Shown: positions 6,320 through 14,067, numbered from the stretch's first letter. The stretch is DNA of 16,182 nt from an uncultured Chloroflexota bacterium (GCA_937138275.1 CAKZOY010000538.1:1-16182), one strand, 5' to 3'. Numbers and translations are program-made. Notes: a model not told the origin generated them from the sequence alone.

Positions 6320-7846
6320 TCAGGAGATTCTCCCCTCTCGCCAGGCTTTCCGGATTCGCCGAACCATTTTTCCCCCTGCCTCCGACAGGCTGGCCCCCGC
6401 CACCAGCCCGAAGGAGGCCGCGTAGAGGAGCAGAAACGGGATCACGCCCGCCCGACCCAACTCCCAGGCGGCCAGGGCCGTCCCCAGGGCGTAGAGGGCC
6501 AGCAGGATTTCCCCGACCGCGGCCCGGTCCTCGGATAACCGGTAGCGACTGGTGTGCCAGGCGCCCCGGCGCCCCTCCAGGTGGAATTTCGGGGTGCGGG
6601 CGAAGTCCCCGCCCCAGCGGGCCAGCCCCCGCGCGATCGCCCGCGCGTTGCTCCAGGCGATGCCGGTCCCGACCAGCGTCAGGAGCGGGAAAGCCAGCAA
6701 CCGCCGGAGCCAGTCCCGATAGAGTGCCCGCTGCGCCGTTGCAAAGACCAGAATCGGCCCCAGGCAGATCGGCCCCAGCAGGCCCGAAACGCGCTGCAGC
6801 GGGCTGGGGACGAAGAGGGTAGGGGGGGTGAGCAGGAGCAACAGGACCAGGAGCGGATGGATGAGGTATCCGCTCAGATGGAGCAGGCCGGCAATCTTCT
6901 GTGCCGGGCCGATACGGGGACTTTTCAGGAGCGGAAGGGTCAGTTTCCGCAGGCACTGGGCCGACCCCTGCGCCCAGCGGGCCTGCTGCTGCTTGAAGGC
7001 CAGCATCTGCGGCGGGAGTTCTGCCGGACTCTCCACGTCGGGCAGGAAGAGGCAGCGCCAGCCCCGCAGTTGGGCGCGGTAACTGAGGTCCAGGTCTTCG
7101 CATACGGTGTCGCTCTGCCATCCGCCGCTCTCTTCAATGGAGGCCCGCCGCCAGACGCCTCCCGTCCCGTTGAAGTGCATCAGCAGGCCGGCGCAACTGC
7201 GCGCCGTCTGTTCCACGACGAAATGGCCGTCCAATGCCAGCGCCTCGGCGCGGGTGAGGAAGGAGTATTCGGCGTTCAGGTGCGACCAGCGGGTCTGGAT
7301 CATTCCCAGGCGCGGGTCGGCGAGGAAATGGGGAACGGTACGCCGCAGAAAGTCGGGGGGCGGGCAGAAGTCGGCATCAAAGATGGCGACCAGTTCCCCG
7401 CGCGCCTGGCGCAATCCCCACGCCAGCGCCCCGGCCTTGTAGCCCGTCCGGTCGGGGCGACGGAGGACGCGGATATCCACCCCCCGTTCCCGCCAGAAGG
7501 CCGCCCGCGCCTCGGCGATGCGCGTCGTTTCGTCGGTAGAATCGTCCAGTATCTGGATTTCCAGCCGGTCGCGGGGGTAGTCCAGCGCAGCCACGGCGTC
7601 TATCACCCGCCGGATGACGTGCCGTTCGTTGTAGACGGGCAGTTGTACCGTGACCACGGGCCACCGGTCCGGCGGGACATCTGGTGGGGTGGGGGACCGC
7701 CGTCGGTGCCGCCAGTACAACAAAAACAACACCCAACTATGCAGGCCGTAGAGGGCCAGCCAGAGGGTGATCAGCGCGTGCAGGACGACCAGAACGCGCA
7801 GGAAGAGGAGAAGTTCAGGGGATAACGTCCCGACGCCCGAAACCAA
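6320..7846 (-). CDS. Membrane-bound family 2 glycosyltransferase (cellulose-synthase-like)
   Basis: A GT2 enzyme of about 508 residues. One or two N-terminal hydrophobic helices (about 10-45) are followed by a GT-A domain: LPVYNE, LDDSTDE (about 101-105), DxD in FDADFC (156-159), CEDLDL (about 249-254) and QQQARW (the QxxRW motif, about 286-291). Several C-terminal membrane helices follow (about 320-410 and 450-485). The motif set is that of processive and ceramide-glucosyltransferase-like synthases, which transfer a sugar from a nucleotide sugar at the cytoplasmic face of the membrane. There is no ATG or GTG near the domain start. TTG 7846, behind GGGAG, gives a sensible N-terminus but overlaps the permease gene by 32 bases. 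An upstream ATG at 8071 would add a Pro/Ser-rich, non-conserved extension inside the permease and is rejected. Confidence 0.85.
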   Translation of the reverse strand: MVSGVGTLSPELLLFLRVLVVLHALITLWLALYGLHSWVLFLLYWRHRRRSPTPPDVPPDRWPVVTVQLPVYNERHVIRRVIDAVAALDYPRDRLEIQILDDSTDETTRIAEARAAFWRERGVDIRVLRRPDRTGYKAGALAWGLRQARGELVAIFDADFCPPPDFLRRTVPHFLADPRLGMIQTRWSHLNAEYSFLTRAEALALDGHFVVEQTARSCAGLLMHFNGTGGVWRRASIEESGGWQSDTVCEDLDLSYRAQLRGWRCLFLPDVESPAELPPQMLAFKQQQARWAQGSAQCLRKLTLPLLKSPRIGPAQKIAGLLHLSGYLIHPLLVLLLLLTPPTLFVPSPLQRVSGLLGPICLGPILVFATAQRALYRDWLRRLLAFPLLTLVGTGIAWSNARAIARGLARWGGDFARTPKFHLEGRRGAWHTSRYRLSEDRAAVGEILLALYALGTALAAWELGRAGVIPFLLLYAASFGLVAGASLSEAGGKMVRRIRKAWREGRIS

Positions 7847-8621
7847 CGAGTCCCACTCCCAGGCAGAGAAGGGAGAGCCCCAGCAGGATAAGGACGTGCT
7901 CCGGGACGATGCCGGTGGTGAACGGTTTGCTGGCGGTGTACCAGTAGTAAATCGTCCACTTCTCCAGCGGTTGCAATTTTTCGGAGAGGGGCACCATACC
8001 GTTGAGGATGAAACTGCCCACGGCCAGGGTAGTGGCGGTGGTGACGGCCGCGGCGCGCCCGCGGACGGCACAGACCAGGGCGAAGGCCACCGACCCGAAA
8101 AGTAGCGTCAGCGGGAAGAGGTTCAGCCCCGCCAACAGCCAGCGGATGGGGGAGACATCGGAGGTATGGGAGCGGATCATCAGACCGCCCGCCAGCAACG
8201 TGAGGCCGAAAATCAGGCAGATGGCGAACAGCGCGGCGGCCATCGCGGCGTACTTTTCCAGCACCACCCGCCAGCGGGGCAGGGGATGGGCCAGGAGGAG
8301 GTCCATCGTACCGCTCTCCACCTCGCCGGTCACCAGCCCGACGGCCAGGCCGATACCGTAGATAGCCAGGACGAGTGGCAGGTAGACCAGCAGGGAGGCG
8401 GTCATGTACCCGTCTATTTGGGTGAAGGAGGCGATGTTCCCCAGGAAGGCCATGTACTCGCGGGGGATGAGTTGCATCATCTGGTCGTAGTATGCCCCTG
8501 CCTCTTTCACGGACGGGTAGAAAAGGACGGTGAACAGTCCCAGGGCGGCCAGTCCCAGACCCCATCCCAGGATCGCCTTGCGCTGGTCGTAGAGGGTTTT
8601 CAGGAAGACACTACGCAGCAT
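7815..8621 (-). CDS. ABC-2 type transporter permease
   Basis: A 268-residue integral membrane protein with about six hydrophobic segments and the ABC-2 hallmark GEVESGTMDLLLAHPLPRWR (about residues 95-115), the coupling-helix region of NosY-like and multidrug-type exporters. ATG 8621 follows GGAGG with a 5-base spacer and overlaps the end of the ATPase gene by 11 bases. It forms an exporter with that ATPase. The 3' end contains the start of the glycosyltransferase gene. The substrate is not visible in the sequence; the glycosyltransferase neighbour hints at a glycolipid or envelope component (inference). Confidence 0.85.
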   Translation of the reverse strand: MLRSVFLKTLYDQRKAILGWGLGLAALGLFTVLFYPSVKEAGAYYDQMMQLIPREYMAFLGNIASFTQIDGYMTASLLVYLPLVLAIYGIGLAVGLVTGEVESGTMDLLLAHPLPRWRVVLEKYAAMAAALFAICLIFGLTLLAGGLMIRSHTSDVSPIRWLLAGLNLFPLTLLFGSVAFALVCAVRGRAAAVTTATTLAVGSFILNGMVPLSEKLQPLEKWTIYYWYTASKPFTTGIVPEHVLILLGLSLLCLGVGLVGFGRRDVIP

Positions 8622-9519
8622 GGGAGCCTCCTTCCCGATAGAGGGCGAGGAACACTTCTTCCAGGTTCGGTTCGTAGGTGACGATGTTCATCAGGGTGTG
8701 CTGTGCGGCGGCCTTGATCAGCGGGTCCAGGCTCCCCTGCACCGCGACGTGGAGGGTGTTGCCGGAGGCGGTCACTTCCGTCACGCCGGGGATGGAGCGG
8801 AAGGGTTCGGGGTCTACGGGACGGTCAAAGATCAGGTCCATCCGGCGCAGGGCGCGCGCCTTGAGGCCGGAGACGGTCTCCACGGCGGTGAGGCGTCCCT
8901 CCCGCAGGATGCCGACCCGGTCGCAGAGCCGCTCCACCTCGGGCAGGATGTGGGAGGAGAAGAAGACGGTCCGGCCCTCCCGACGGACTTCCTCCAGCAG
9001 TTCGTAGAGCACCTGCTGCATCAGGGGGTCCAGGCCGGTGGTCGGTTCGTCCAGGATGAGCAGTTCCGGCCGGTGCATCATAGCCAGGATGAGGCCGATT
9101 TTCTGCCGGTTGCCGTGGGAGAGGGTGCGGATGAGGCGGTTCAGGTCTATGTCCAGATGGTCGGCCAGGCGGGCGATCTCCTGCCGGGGGACGCCGTTCC
9201 GCAGGTGGGCGGCATACTCCACCAGTTGCCGACCGGTGAGGTCGGGGTAGAGGGCCAGTTCGCCGGGGAGGTAGCCCACCCGTTTGCGAACCTCCACTCC
9301 GTCTTTCTGCGGGTCCAGCCCCAGGACGCGGGCCTGGCCGCGGGTGGGACGGATGAGGTCCAGCAGCAGGCGGATGGTGGTCGTTTTCCCGGCACCGTTG
9401 GGGCCGAGAAAGCCAAAGATTTCCCCCTTCTCCACCTGCAGACTCACGTCTATGATGCCGCGCGAGCGACCGTAGTATTTGGTCAGTCCGAAGGTTTCTA
9501 TCGCAAGCGGAGTGGTCAT
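8611..9519 (-). CDS. ABC transporter ATP-binding protein
   Basis: A 302-residue ATPase with Walker A GPNGAGKT (39-46), signature LSHGNRQ (133-139), Walker B LLILDEP (D157, E158) and an H-loop in SSHIL. The Q-loop region reads GYLPGE, as in many DrrA/BcrA-like exporter ATPases. A C-terminal extension of about 80 residues follows the nucleotide-binding domain. ATG 9519 is chosen because GGGAGGG lies 5-6 bases upstream. An in-frame GTG at 9582 would add 21 poorly conserved residues. First gene of an overlapping minus-strand operon with permease and glycosyltransferase. Confidence 0.88.
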   Translation of the reverse strand: MTTPLAIETFGLTKYYGRSRGIIDVSLQVEKGEIFGFLGPNGAGKTTTIRLLLDLIRPTRGQARVLGLDPQKDGVEVRKRVGYLPGELALYPDLTGRQLVEYAAHLRNGVPRQEIARLADHLDIDLNRLIRTLSHGNRQKIGLILAMMHRPELLILDEPTTGLDPLMQQVLYELLEEVRREGRTVFFSSHILPEVERLCDRVGILREGRLTAVETVSGLKARALRRMDLIFDRPVDPEPFRSIPGVTEVTASGNTLHVAVQGSLDPLIKAAAQHTLMNIVTYEPNLEEVFLALYREGGSHAA

Positions 9520-9605
9520 TGATCCCTCCCGGTTTGGGGCGGTTTCGCCTACGATGGCCTCGACGGTCGGGTGCTGGTTCACCGCTGCGGACCGCTATAC
9601 TCCGC

Positions 9606-9619
9606 GTAACTGTTCAGCC
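9606..9619. repeat. 14-bp motif shared with 15738-15751
   Basis: GTAACTGTTCAGCC here is the reverse complement of GGCTGAACAGTTAC at 15738-15751. It lies 4 bases outside the palindromic element at 9623-9737. One shared 14-mer in 16 kb is close to chance expectation, so it is recorded only because both copies lie beside repeats. Confidence 0.3.
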
Positions 9620-9622
9620 AGC

Positions 9623-9737
9623 GGTTGAAACCGCCCCTGGAGGGCACTTCGTGCCGGGCGACCGCCTGCGCGGTCGCCGGGGCGGCGTCCACGCCGGTGG
9701 ACGCCCGACTGCAAGCCTTTGAGGGGCGATTTCAATC
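9623..9737. repeat. Cloverleaf-like palindromic element (MITE/REP-like)
   Basis: The terminal inverted repeats 9623-9645 and 9715-9737 match at 18 of 23 positions. Each end is also palindromic by itself (GCGGTTGAAACCGC on the left, CGATTTCAATCG on the right), and the differences between ends keep the pairing. Inside are three perfect hairpins: GGCAC-TTC-GTGCC (9643-9655), GGCGACCGC-CTGC-GCGGTCGCC (9657-9678) and GGCGTCCAC-GCCG-GTGGACGCC (9684-9705). An outer stem enclosing several hairpins gives a multi-branched fold. No transposase is encoded, so it would be non-autonomous. Confidence 0.7.
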
Positions 9738-9827
9738 GAAATGTCGCACCGACCTGGAAAATCTCTTCCTGATCTTCCGGAGACAGGGTGAGGAAGATCT
9801 CAGCAACGCGGGAAGTATCGGGCGTTT

Positions 9828-11084
9828 TCATTTCTCTCCTTTCACCGCATGCCCCAGCATCACTGCGAGGTCGGCCAGGGCGGTCTGCGGGTCGGTGCAG
9901 GTGATGGTGTGCATCCCCAGCAGACGGGCGGCGTCGGTGTTGCGGACGTGGTCGTCTATGAAGACGGCCTCGGCGGGCCGGACGCCCAGCCGGTCCAGCG
10001 TCAGTTGGTAAATGGCGGGGTCGGGCTTGGCCAGCCCCACCTCGGCGGAGTTGACGTAAACGTCAAACTCGGCGCGGGGGTCAAAATCGTGCCGTCGGCG
10101 CAGGCTCTCCGCATGGCCGGGGAAGGCGTTGGTGAGCAATGCTACCCGGTACTGGCCCCGCAGATGGCGAACGGCGGCCACGACATCGGTATCCAGGCCG
10201 TCGTCGGCGTAGTACTCCTGGTAGAATTGCTGGACGGCTTCCCAATCGGGCAGATGCAGGGCGCTCATCAGGTAACGGTCGTACTCCTCCTGGGAGATGG
10301 CACCGATCTCCAGCAACTTCCACTCCGGCCCCCAGAGGGCCCGGTCCAGCGTTCCGGCGGGTAGACCCAGTCGTTTTTCCCAGTGCAGGGAGCGATTCAG
10401 GAAGTTGAGGGGGGACAGGACACCGCCCCAGTCAAAAATGACGGCGCGGATGCCGGGAACGGGCTGGATCACTGGCGGCGAGATGGGCAGTCCGGCCGCT
10501 GCCAGGGCTCGCTGCAGGGAGACGATGCCCCGGAAGCGGACACCGCTCATCCCCAGTTGCTGGGCCGCCTCCACGTTGGGCCGCCAGTCGTCCACAAAAA
10601 GCGCCTCCTCGGGGGCGACATGCAACTGTTCCAGCGCGCGCCGGTAGATGGTCGGGTCGGGCTTTGTCGCTCCCACTTCGGCGGAGATAACAACGGCATC
10701 AAAGAGTTTCCGAATGCCCAGATCGGTCAGCAGGCGGGCCAGTTCGGCCGAGAAGTTGCTCAAAAAGCCGATGCGGATCCCCTTGCGGCGCAGGGCGCGG
10801 ATGATCTCCAGCAGGCCTTCATCCAGGCGGTCCCCGGCCCAGAAGTCCCGCTTCAGCGCGGCCAGGTCGTCCGGGCTCAGGGGCAAACTCCGGGCCACTT
10901 CGGCCCATACGTCCTCTATGGTGGCCTCTCCTCGCTCGGCCCGCTCCCATGCGGCCGTGCCGAAGAAGAGGTCGGTCAGGCCGTTGGGGGGCAGGCCCAG
11001 CCGCCGCTCCCAGGCCATCCGCGGCCGGATGTCCATATTGCGCATCAACACGCCGCCCCAGTCAAAAATCACTGCGCGGATCAC
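9828..11084 (-). CDS. Tandem HAD-superfamily hydrolase (two fused HAD domains)
   Basis: A 418-residue protein made of two complete HAD-IA domains joined by a Pro-rich linker (about 199-211). Domain 1 has IFDWGGVL (D8), LSN (S109), K141 in TKPDP and VDDWRPN (D165, D166). Domain 2 repeats them: IFDWGGVL (D218), LTN (T318), K353 in AKPDP and IDDHVRN (D377, D378). Both motif I copies are DxG rather than DxD, as in YihX-like sugar phosphatases. Both sites look able to act on phosphate esters, and the substrate is unknown. The start is GTG 11084, overlapping the upstream HAD gene's stop (GTGA) and preceded by GGAGG. The stop overlaps the next small ORF (ATGA). Confidence 0.85.
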   Translation of the reverse strand: MIRAVIFDWGGVLMRNMDIRPRMAWERRLGLPPNGLTDLFFGTAAWERAERGEATIEDVWAEVARSLPLSPDDLAALKRDFWAGDRLDEGLLEIIRALRRKGIRIGFLSNFSAELARLLTDLGIRKLFDAVVISAEVGATKPDPTIYRRALEQLHVAPEEALFVDDWRPNVEAAQQLGMSGVRFRGIVSLQRALAAAGLPISPPVIQPVPGIRAVIFDWGGVLSPLNFLNRSLHWEKRLGLPAGTLDRALWGPEWKLLEIGAISQEEYDRYLMSALHLPDWEAVQQFYQEYYADDGLDTDVVAAVRHLRGQYRVALLTNAFPGHAESLRRRHDFDPRAEFDVYVNSAEVGLAKPDPAIYQLTLDRLGVRPAEAVFIDDHVRNTDAARLLGMHTITCTDPQTALADLAVMLGHAVKGEK

Positions 11085-11794
11085 CGGGTTTCCTCCAGTT
11101 CGGGAAAGAGATGCAAAAGGTCGGCGAAGCGGTGCAGGGTGACCGTTCGCTCCGGGGCGACAATGGGGACTTCCTCAAAAGCCCACGGACGGTGATACGG
11201 GATGTAGATGGCGCCGATCCCCACCGCCAGCGCAGGGTTCACGTCGGAGCGAGGGCTGTTGCCGACCATCCAGGTGCGGGCGGGGTCCAGGTTGTGGCGA
11301 GCCAACAGGTCCCGCAGGACTTCCGGCCCTTTCTCCGGGACGATGTGAACGGCCTCAAAATATGGGGCCAGTCCGGAGCGCTCCACCTTGCTCCGCTGGA
11401 CGTTGGGGTCGCCTTTCGTCAGCAGGAAAAGGCGGCAGTGGCGGGAGAGGCGGGCGACCGTCTCGGCCACGCCGTCCAGCAGGATGATGGGGTACTCTAT
11501 CACCCGCTGGCCGATGGTCTCTATTTCTGCCTCCACCTCGGGGCGGGGGTGGTGCCCATCTTCCTGGCAGAGGCGCTGGTAGGCTACCTGCATGCAGCGG
11601 ACGAACTCCTGCGGCGCGTAGCCGTATACGGGGACGCGCTCGTGCTCCGTCTCTATCAGGGTCTGGCGGGCGCGCTGGGGGTCAAACCCCTCCGCCGCCA
11701 TCCGCGCGCCGAAAGCGTCTATCGTCTCTTCGTAGAAGACGTTGTTCTCCCAGAGAGTGTCGTCGGCATCCAGAATCAGGGCAATCCCTTTCAT
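11081..11794 (-). CDS. HAD-superfamily hydrolase
   Basis: A 237-residue HAD hydrolase with canonical motif I LILDADDTLWEN (D9, D11), a helical cap (about 18-95), motif II LLTKGDP, a Lys in VPEKGPE and a motif IV-like region MVGNSPRSDV. The GNSPRSD form of motif IV and the DADDTLW start resemble phosphoglycolate-phosphatase-like members, though the substrate is unknown. ATG 11794 is used because a TATAAT box ends only 10 bases upstream and no ribosome binding site is present, which implies a leaderless mRNA. An ATG at 11863 would lie upstream of that promoter and is rejected. First gene of a three-gene overlapping run. Confidence 0.85.
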   Translation of the reverse strand: MKGIALILDADDTLWENNVFYEETIDAFGARMAAEGFDPQRARQTLIETEHERVPVYGYAPQEFVRCMQVAYQRLCQEDGHHPRPEVEAEIETIGQRVIEYPIILLDGVAETVARLSRHCRLFLLTKGDPNVQRSKVERSGLAPYFEAVHIVPEKGPEVLRDLLARHNLDPARTWMVGNSPRSDVNPALAVGIGAIYIPYHRPWAFEEVPIVAPERTVTLHRFADLLHLFPELEETR

Positions 11795-11804
11795 AGCGCG
11801 CCCT

Positions 11805-11813
11805 ATTATACCA
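11805..11813 (-). promoter_or_regulatory. Extended -10 promoter giving a probable leaderless mRNA
   Basis: TGGTATAAT is an extended -10 (TGn plus perfect TATAAT). Only 10 bases separate TATAAT from ATG 11794, so transcription should start within a few bases of the ATG. No convincing -35 hexamer is seen 16-18 bases upstream, which suits extended -10 promoters. Confidence 0.65.
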
Positions 11814-11856
11814 AAATTCCGGAAAATGGGTAGGGAAGGATTTGTGCTCTCGCCAG

Positions 11857-11885
11857 TTGACATTCCATCCGCTTTGGTGTAGAAC
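11857..11885 (+). promoter_or_regulatory. Sigma70-type promoter for the dehydrogenase/kinase pair
   Basis: A perfect TTGACA (11857-11862) and TAGAAC (11880-11885) are separated by 17 bases. The expected start is near 11892, with AAGGAG at 11908-11913 before the ATG. It points away from the promoter at 11805-11813, giving a divergent control region about 120 bases long. Confidence 0.6.
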
Positions 11886-11917
11886 AGTGGTGCAATCCCA
11901 ATGGACCAAGGAGCAAG

Positions 11918-12904
11918 ATGATGAAACCGGTCGTCTTCGTCACCCGACGCATTCCGGAAGTGGGGCTATCGCCCGTACGGGAGGCGTGCCAGATGCGCCT
12001 CTGGGAGGGGGAACTTCCTCCGCCGAAGGACGTGTTGCTCCGGGAGGTTGCCGACTGCGATGGCCTCCTCTGCCTGCTCACCGATCCCATAGATGCCGAG
12101 GTGATCGCTGCCGGGGCGCGTCTGCGGGTGATCAGCCAGATGGCGGTGGGAGTGGATAACATTGACCTGAAGGCGGCGACGGCGCGGGGGATTCCCGTCG
12201 GCCATACCCCGGGGGTGCTGACCGAGGCCACGGCCGATTTCACCTTCGCTCTGTTGATGGCCGCGGCGCGCCGCGTCCCGGAGGGAGTGGACTACGTCCG
12301 CGCCGGCAAATGGCGCACCTGGGAGCCGATGGGGCTTCTGGGGATGGATATCTGGCAGGCGACTCTGGGGATTATCGGCCTGGGGCGGATCGGCGCAGCG
12401 GTCGCCCGCCGGGCCCGCGGCTTCGCTATGCGCATTCTCTACTACGACCCGGCCCGTCGGCCCGACCTGGAGGCCGAACTGGGGGTGGAGTACGCCGAAC
12501 TGGACGACCTGCTGGCCCAATCCGATTTCGTCACCCTGCATTGCCCGCTGAATGCGGAGACCTATCACTTGATTGATGAGCGAGCGCTGCGTCGGATGAA
12601 GCCGACAGCCATTTTGATCAACGCCGCGCGCGGCCCGGTGGTGGATACGGCCGCCCTGGTTCGCGCCCTCTCCGAGGGCTGGATCCGCGCCGCGGCGCTG
12701 GATGTGACCGACCCGGAGCCGATCCCGCCCGATCATCCACTGGTCTCTCTGCCCAATTGCGTCGTCGTTCCCCACATCGCCAGCGCGACCGTCGCCACGC
12801 GGGAGCGGATGGCGACAATGGCGGCGGAGAATCTCCTGGCGGGTCTGCGCGGCGAGCGCCTGCCGTATTGTGCCAACCCCGATGTTTATACTGCCCGCGC
12901 ATAG
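11918..12904 (+). CDS. D-isomer 2-hydroxyacid dehydrogenase (glyoxylate/hydroxypyruvate reductase type)
   Basis: A 328-residue soluble enzyme of the D-2-hydroxyacid dehydrogenase family, which reduces a 2-oxoacid to the D-hydroxyacid with NAD(P)H. The nucleotide-binding loop is GLGRIG (154-159). The catalytic triad is seen as R238 (NAARGPVVD), E267 (DVTDPEP) and H286 (PHIASAT). The conserved AVGVDNIDL stretch (76-84) lies in the substrate domain. YYDPARR after the second Rossmann strand has Asp at the position favouring NAD over NADP (inference). The length is normal for GyaR/GRHPR-type enzymes. ATG 11918 is 4 bases from AAGGAG and a second ATG at 11921 is 7 bases from it; either may be used. 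The kinase gene starts 6 bases after the stop. Confidence 0.9.
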   Translation: MMKPVVFVTRRIPEVGLSPVREACQMRLWEGELPPPKDVLLREVADCDGLLCLLTDPIDAEVIAAGARLRVISQMAVGVDNIDLKAATARGIPVGHTPGVLTEATADFTFALLMAAARRVPEGVDYVRAGKWRTWEPMGLLGMDIWQATLGIIGLGRIGAAVARRARGFAMRILYYDPARRPDLEAELGVEYAELDDLLAQSDFVTLHCPLNAETYHLIDERALRRMKPTAILINAARGPVVDTAALVRALSEGWIRAAALDVTDPEPIPPDHPLVSLPNCVVVPHIASATVATRERMATMAAENLLAGLRGERLPYCANPDVYTARA

Positions 12905-12910
12905 ATTCTT

Positions 12911-14050
12911 ATGGCGCGCATCCTGGTTATTGACGACGAAGAGGGCATTCGTGCCGGCTGCCGTCGGGTGCTGGGGCCGGAAGGGCATATCGTGGAGGTT
13001 GCCGCTACCGGACGGGAAGGGCTGGAGAGATTTCGCCAGTACCCCGCAGAGGTGGTTCTCATTGACGTGATGCTGCCGGATATGCGCGGGGTGGACCTCC
13101 TGGAGCCGATCCGTCATCAGGACCCCGACGCCGTCTGCATCATCATCACCGGCTACGCTACGGTGGAACTGGCAGTCCAAGCGATCAAGGCCGGCGCATA
13201 CGACTTTCTCTCCAAGCCCTTTACGGCCGACGTTTTGCTGATGACGGTTCGTCAGGGCCTGGAGCGCCGTCGCCTTTCGCTGGAGGCGAAGCGACTGGCC
13301 CAACTGGAGCAGGAGGCAGCGGAACTGGCCCGCGCGAAGGAGGAACTGGAGCGCCTGGACCGGTTCAAAACCGCCTTTATGCTGACGGTAGCCCACGAAC
13401 TGAGGGCGCCTCTGAATGCCCTGCAGAGTTTTCTTTGGGCCATTCTGAAGGGGTACATTCCGCAGGAGGAACAGCAGGAAACGCTGCAGCGGGCCTCCGA
13501 ACGGGTGGAGGAGTTGCTGTTGCTGGTGGATGACCTGCTTCGTCTGGCGCGGGTCAAGAGTGAGCAGGAGACGGTTCGCCGGGAGAAGGTCCCGCTGGCC
13601 GATATTCTGGAGAAGGTTTTCCCGTTGCTGAAGGCGGATGCGGATGCGAAGGGTATTCATTGCACTCTGGAGATCCGTCGGCGGCCGGAGGTGGAGGCGG
13701 ACCGCGACCAGATGACTCAACTCTGGACGAATCTCATTTCCAATGCGATCAAATACACTCCTCCGGGTGGCGGGGTGCAGGTCGTGCTGGATGAGGAGGA
13801 CGGCTGGGCAGTGGGGTGGGTGGAGGATACGGGGATCGGGATCGCCCCGGAGGACCTGCCCCGCATCTTTGAGGAGTTCTACCGTACCCGCCAGGCGAAG
13901 GAAATGGAGCCGCGCGGGACCGGTCTGGGCCTGCCGCTGGTGCGGGAGATTCTGGAAAAGCACGGGGGGAGCATCGGAGTGGAGTCGGAGTTGGGCAAGG
14001 GGAGCCGGTTCACCTTTCGGTTGCCGGCTATATCTGACCGCAAACTGTGA
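12911..14050 (+). CDS. Soluble REC-histidine kinase (receiver domain N-terminal)
   Basis: A 379-residue signalling protein with no membrane segment. The receiver domain (1-115) has D8/D9, phospho-acceptor D52 (LIDVMLPD), T80 and K102 (SKPF), all the usual residues. A coiled linker (about 118-150) leads to HisKA with phospho-acceptor H162 (VAHELRAPLNAL) and the ATPase domain: N-box N274-N278 (NLISNAIKYTP), G1 D306 (EDTGIGI) and G2 GTGLGL (336-341). Placing REC before the kinase suggests that phosphorylation from another kinase, or from itself, tunes its activity. No output domain or separate response regulator lies nearby. ATG 12911 lies 6 bases after the dehydrogenase stop with no clear ribosome binding site, so it is probably translated by coupling or reinitiation. 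Confidence 0.9.
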   Translation: MARILVIDDEEGIRAGCRRVLGPEGHIVEVAATGREGLERFRQYPAEVVLIDVMLPDMRGVDLLEPIRHQDPDAVCIIITGYATVELAVQAIKAGAYDFLSKPFTADVLLMTVRQGLERRRLSLEAKRLAQLEQEAAELARAKEELERLDRFKTAFMLTVAHELRAPLNALQSFLWAILKGYIPQEEQQETLQRASERVEELLLLVDDLLRLARVKSEQETVRREKVPLADILEKVFPLLKADADAKGIHCTLEIRRRPEVEADRDQMTQLWTNLISNAIKYTPPGGGVQVVLDEEDGWAVGWVEDTGIGIAPEDLPRIFEEFYRTRQAKEMEPRGTGLGLPLVREILEKHGGSIGVESELGKGSRFTFRLPAISDRKL

Positions 14051-14067
14051 GCCTCGGGTAAAATTTT

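Larger units (their letters stand above)
9595..9831 (-). pseudogene. Small ORF interrupted by a palindromic element
   Basis: ATG 9831 overlaps the stop of the tandem-HAD gene (ATGA) and has GGAG upstream, so translation is expected. The first 31 residues (MKTPDTSRVAEIFLTLSPED, then QEEIFQVGATF) are acidic and look like ordinary coding sequence. From about residue 32 the frame runs into the 115-bp palindromic element at 9623-9737 and becomes Arg/Gly-rich (HRRGRRPGDRAGGRPARSAL), ending at 9595. The 3' half is therefore element sequence, not the original gene. I do not recognise the parent family. It could be a tolerated fusion peptide rather than a dead gene. Confidence 0.5.

Noticed and set aside
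6249..7121. A 290-codon minus-strand frame overlapping the glycosyltransferase C-terminal half
   Set aside because: It is another frame of the glycosyltransferase region with Pro/Ala/Gly/Arg-rich composition and no domain, while the glycosyltransferase frame has all GT2 motifs.
7847..8071. A 75-residue extension of the glycosyltransferase to an ATG at 8071
   Set aside because: It lies wholly inside the permease gene in another frame, is Pro/Ser/Trp-rich and has no link to the family. TTG 7846 gives the expected N-terminal helix.
9520..9582. A 21-residue N-terminal extension of the ABC ATPase from GTG 9582
   Set aside because: The ATG at 9519 has a well-placed GGGAGGG, and the ABC domain begins a few residues after it, as is usual.
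9623..9737. Possible CRISPR or tRNA-like locus, because of repeated hairpins in a cloverleaf arrangement
   Set aside because: There are no repeat-spacer units, no tRNA T-loop or anticodon features and no CCA end. Terminal inverted repeats fit a palindromic element better.
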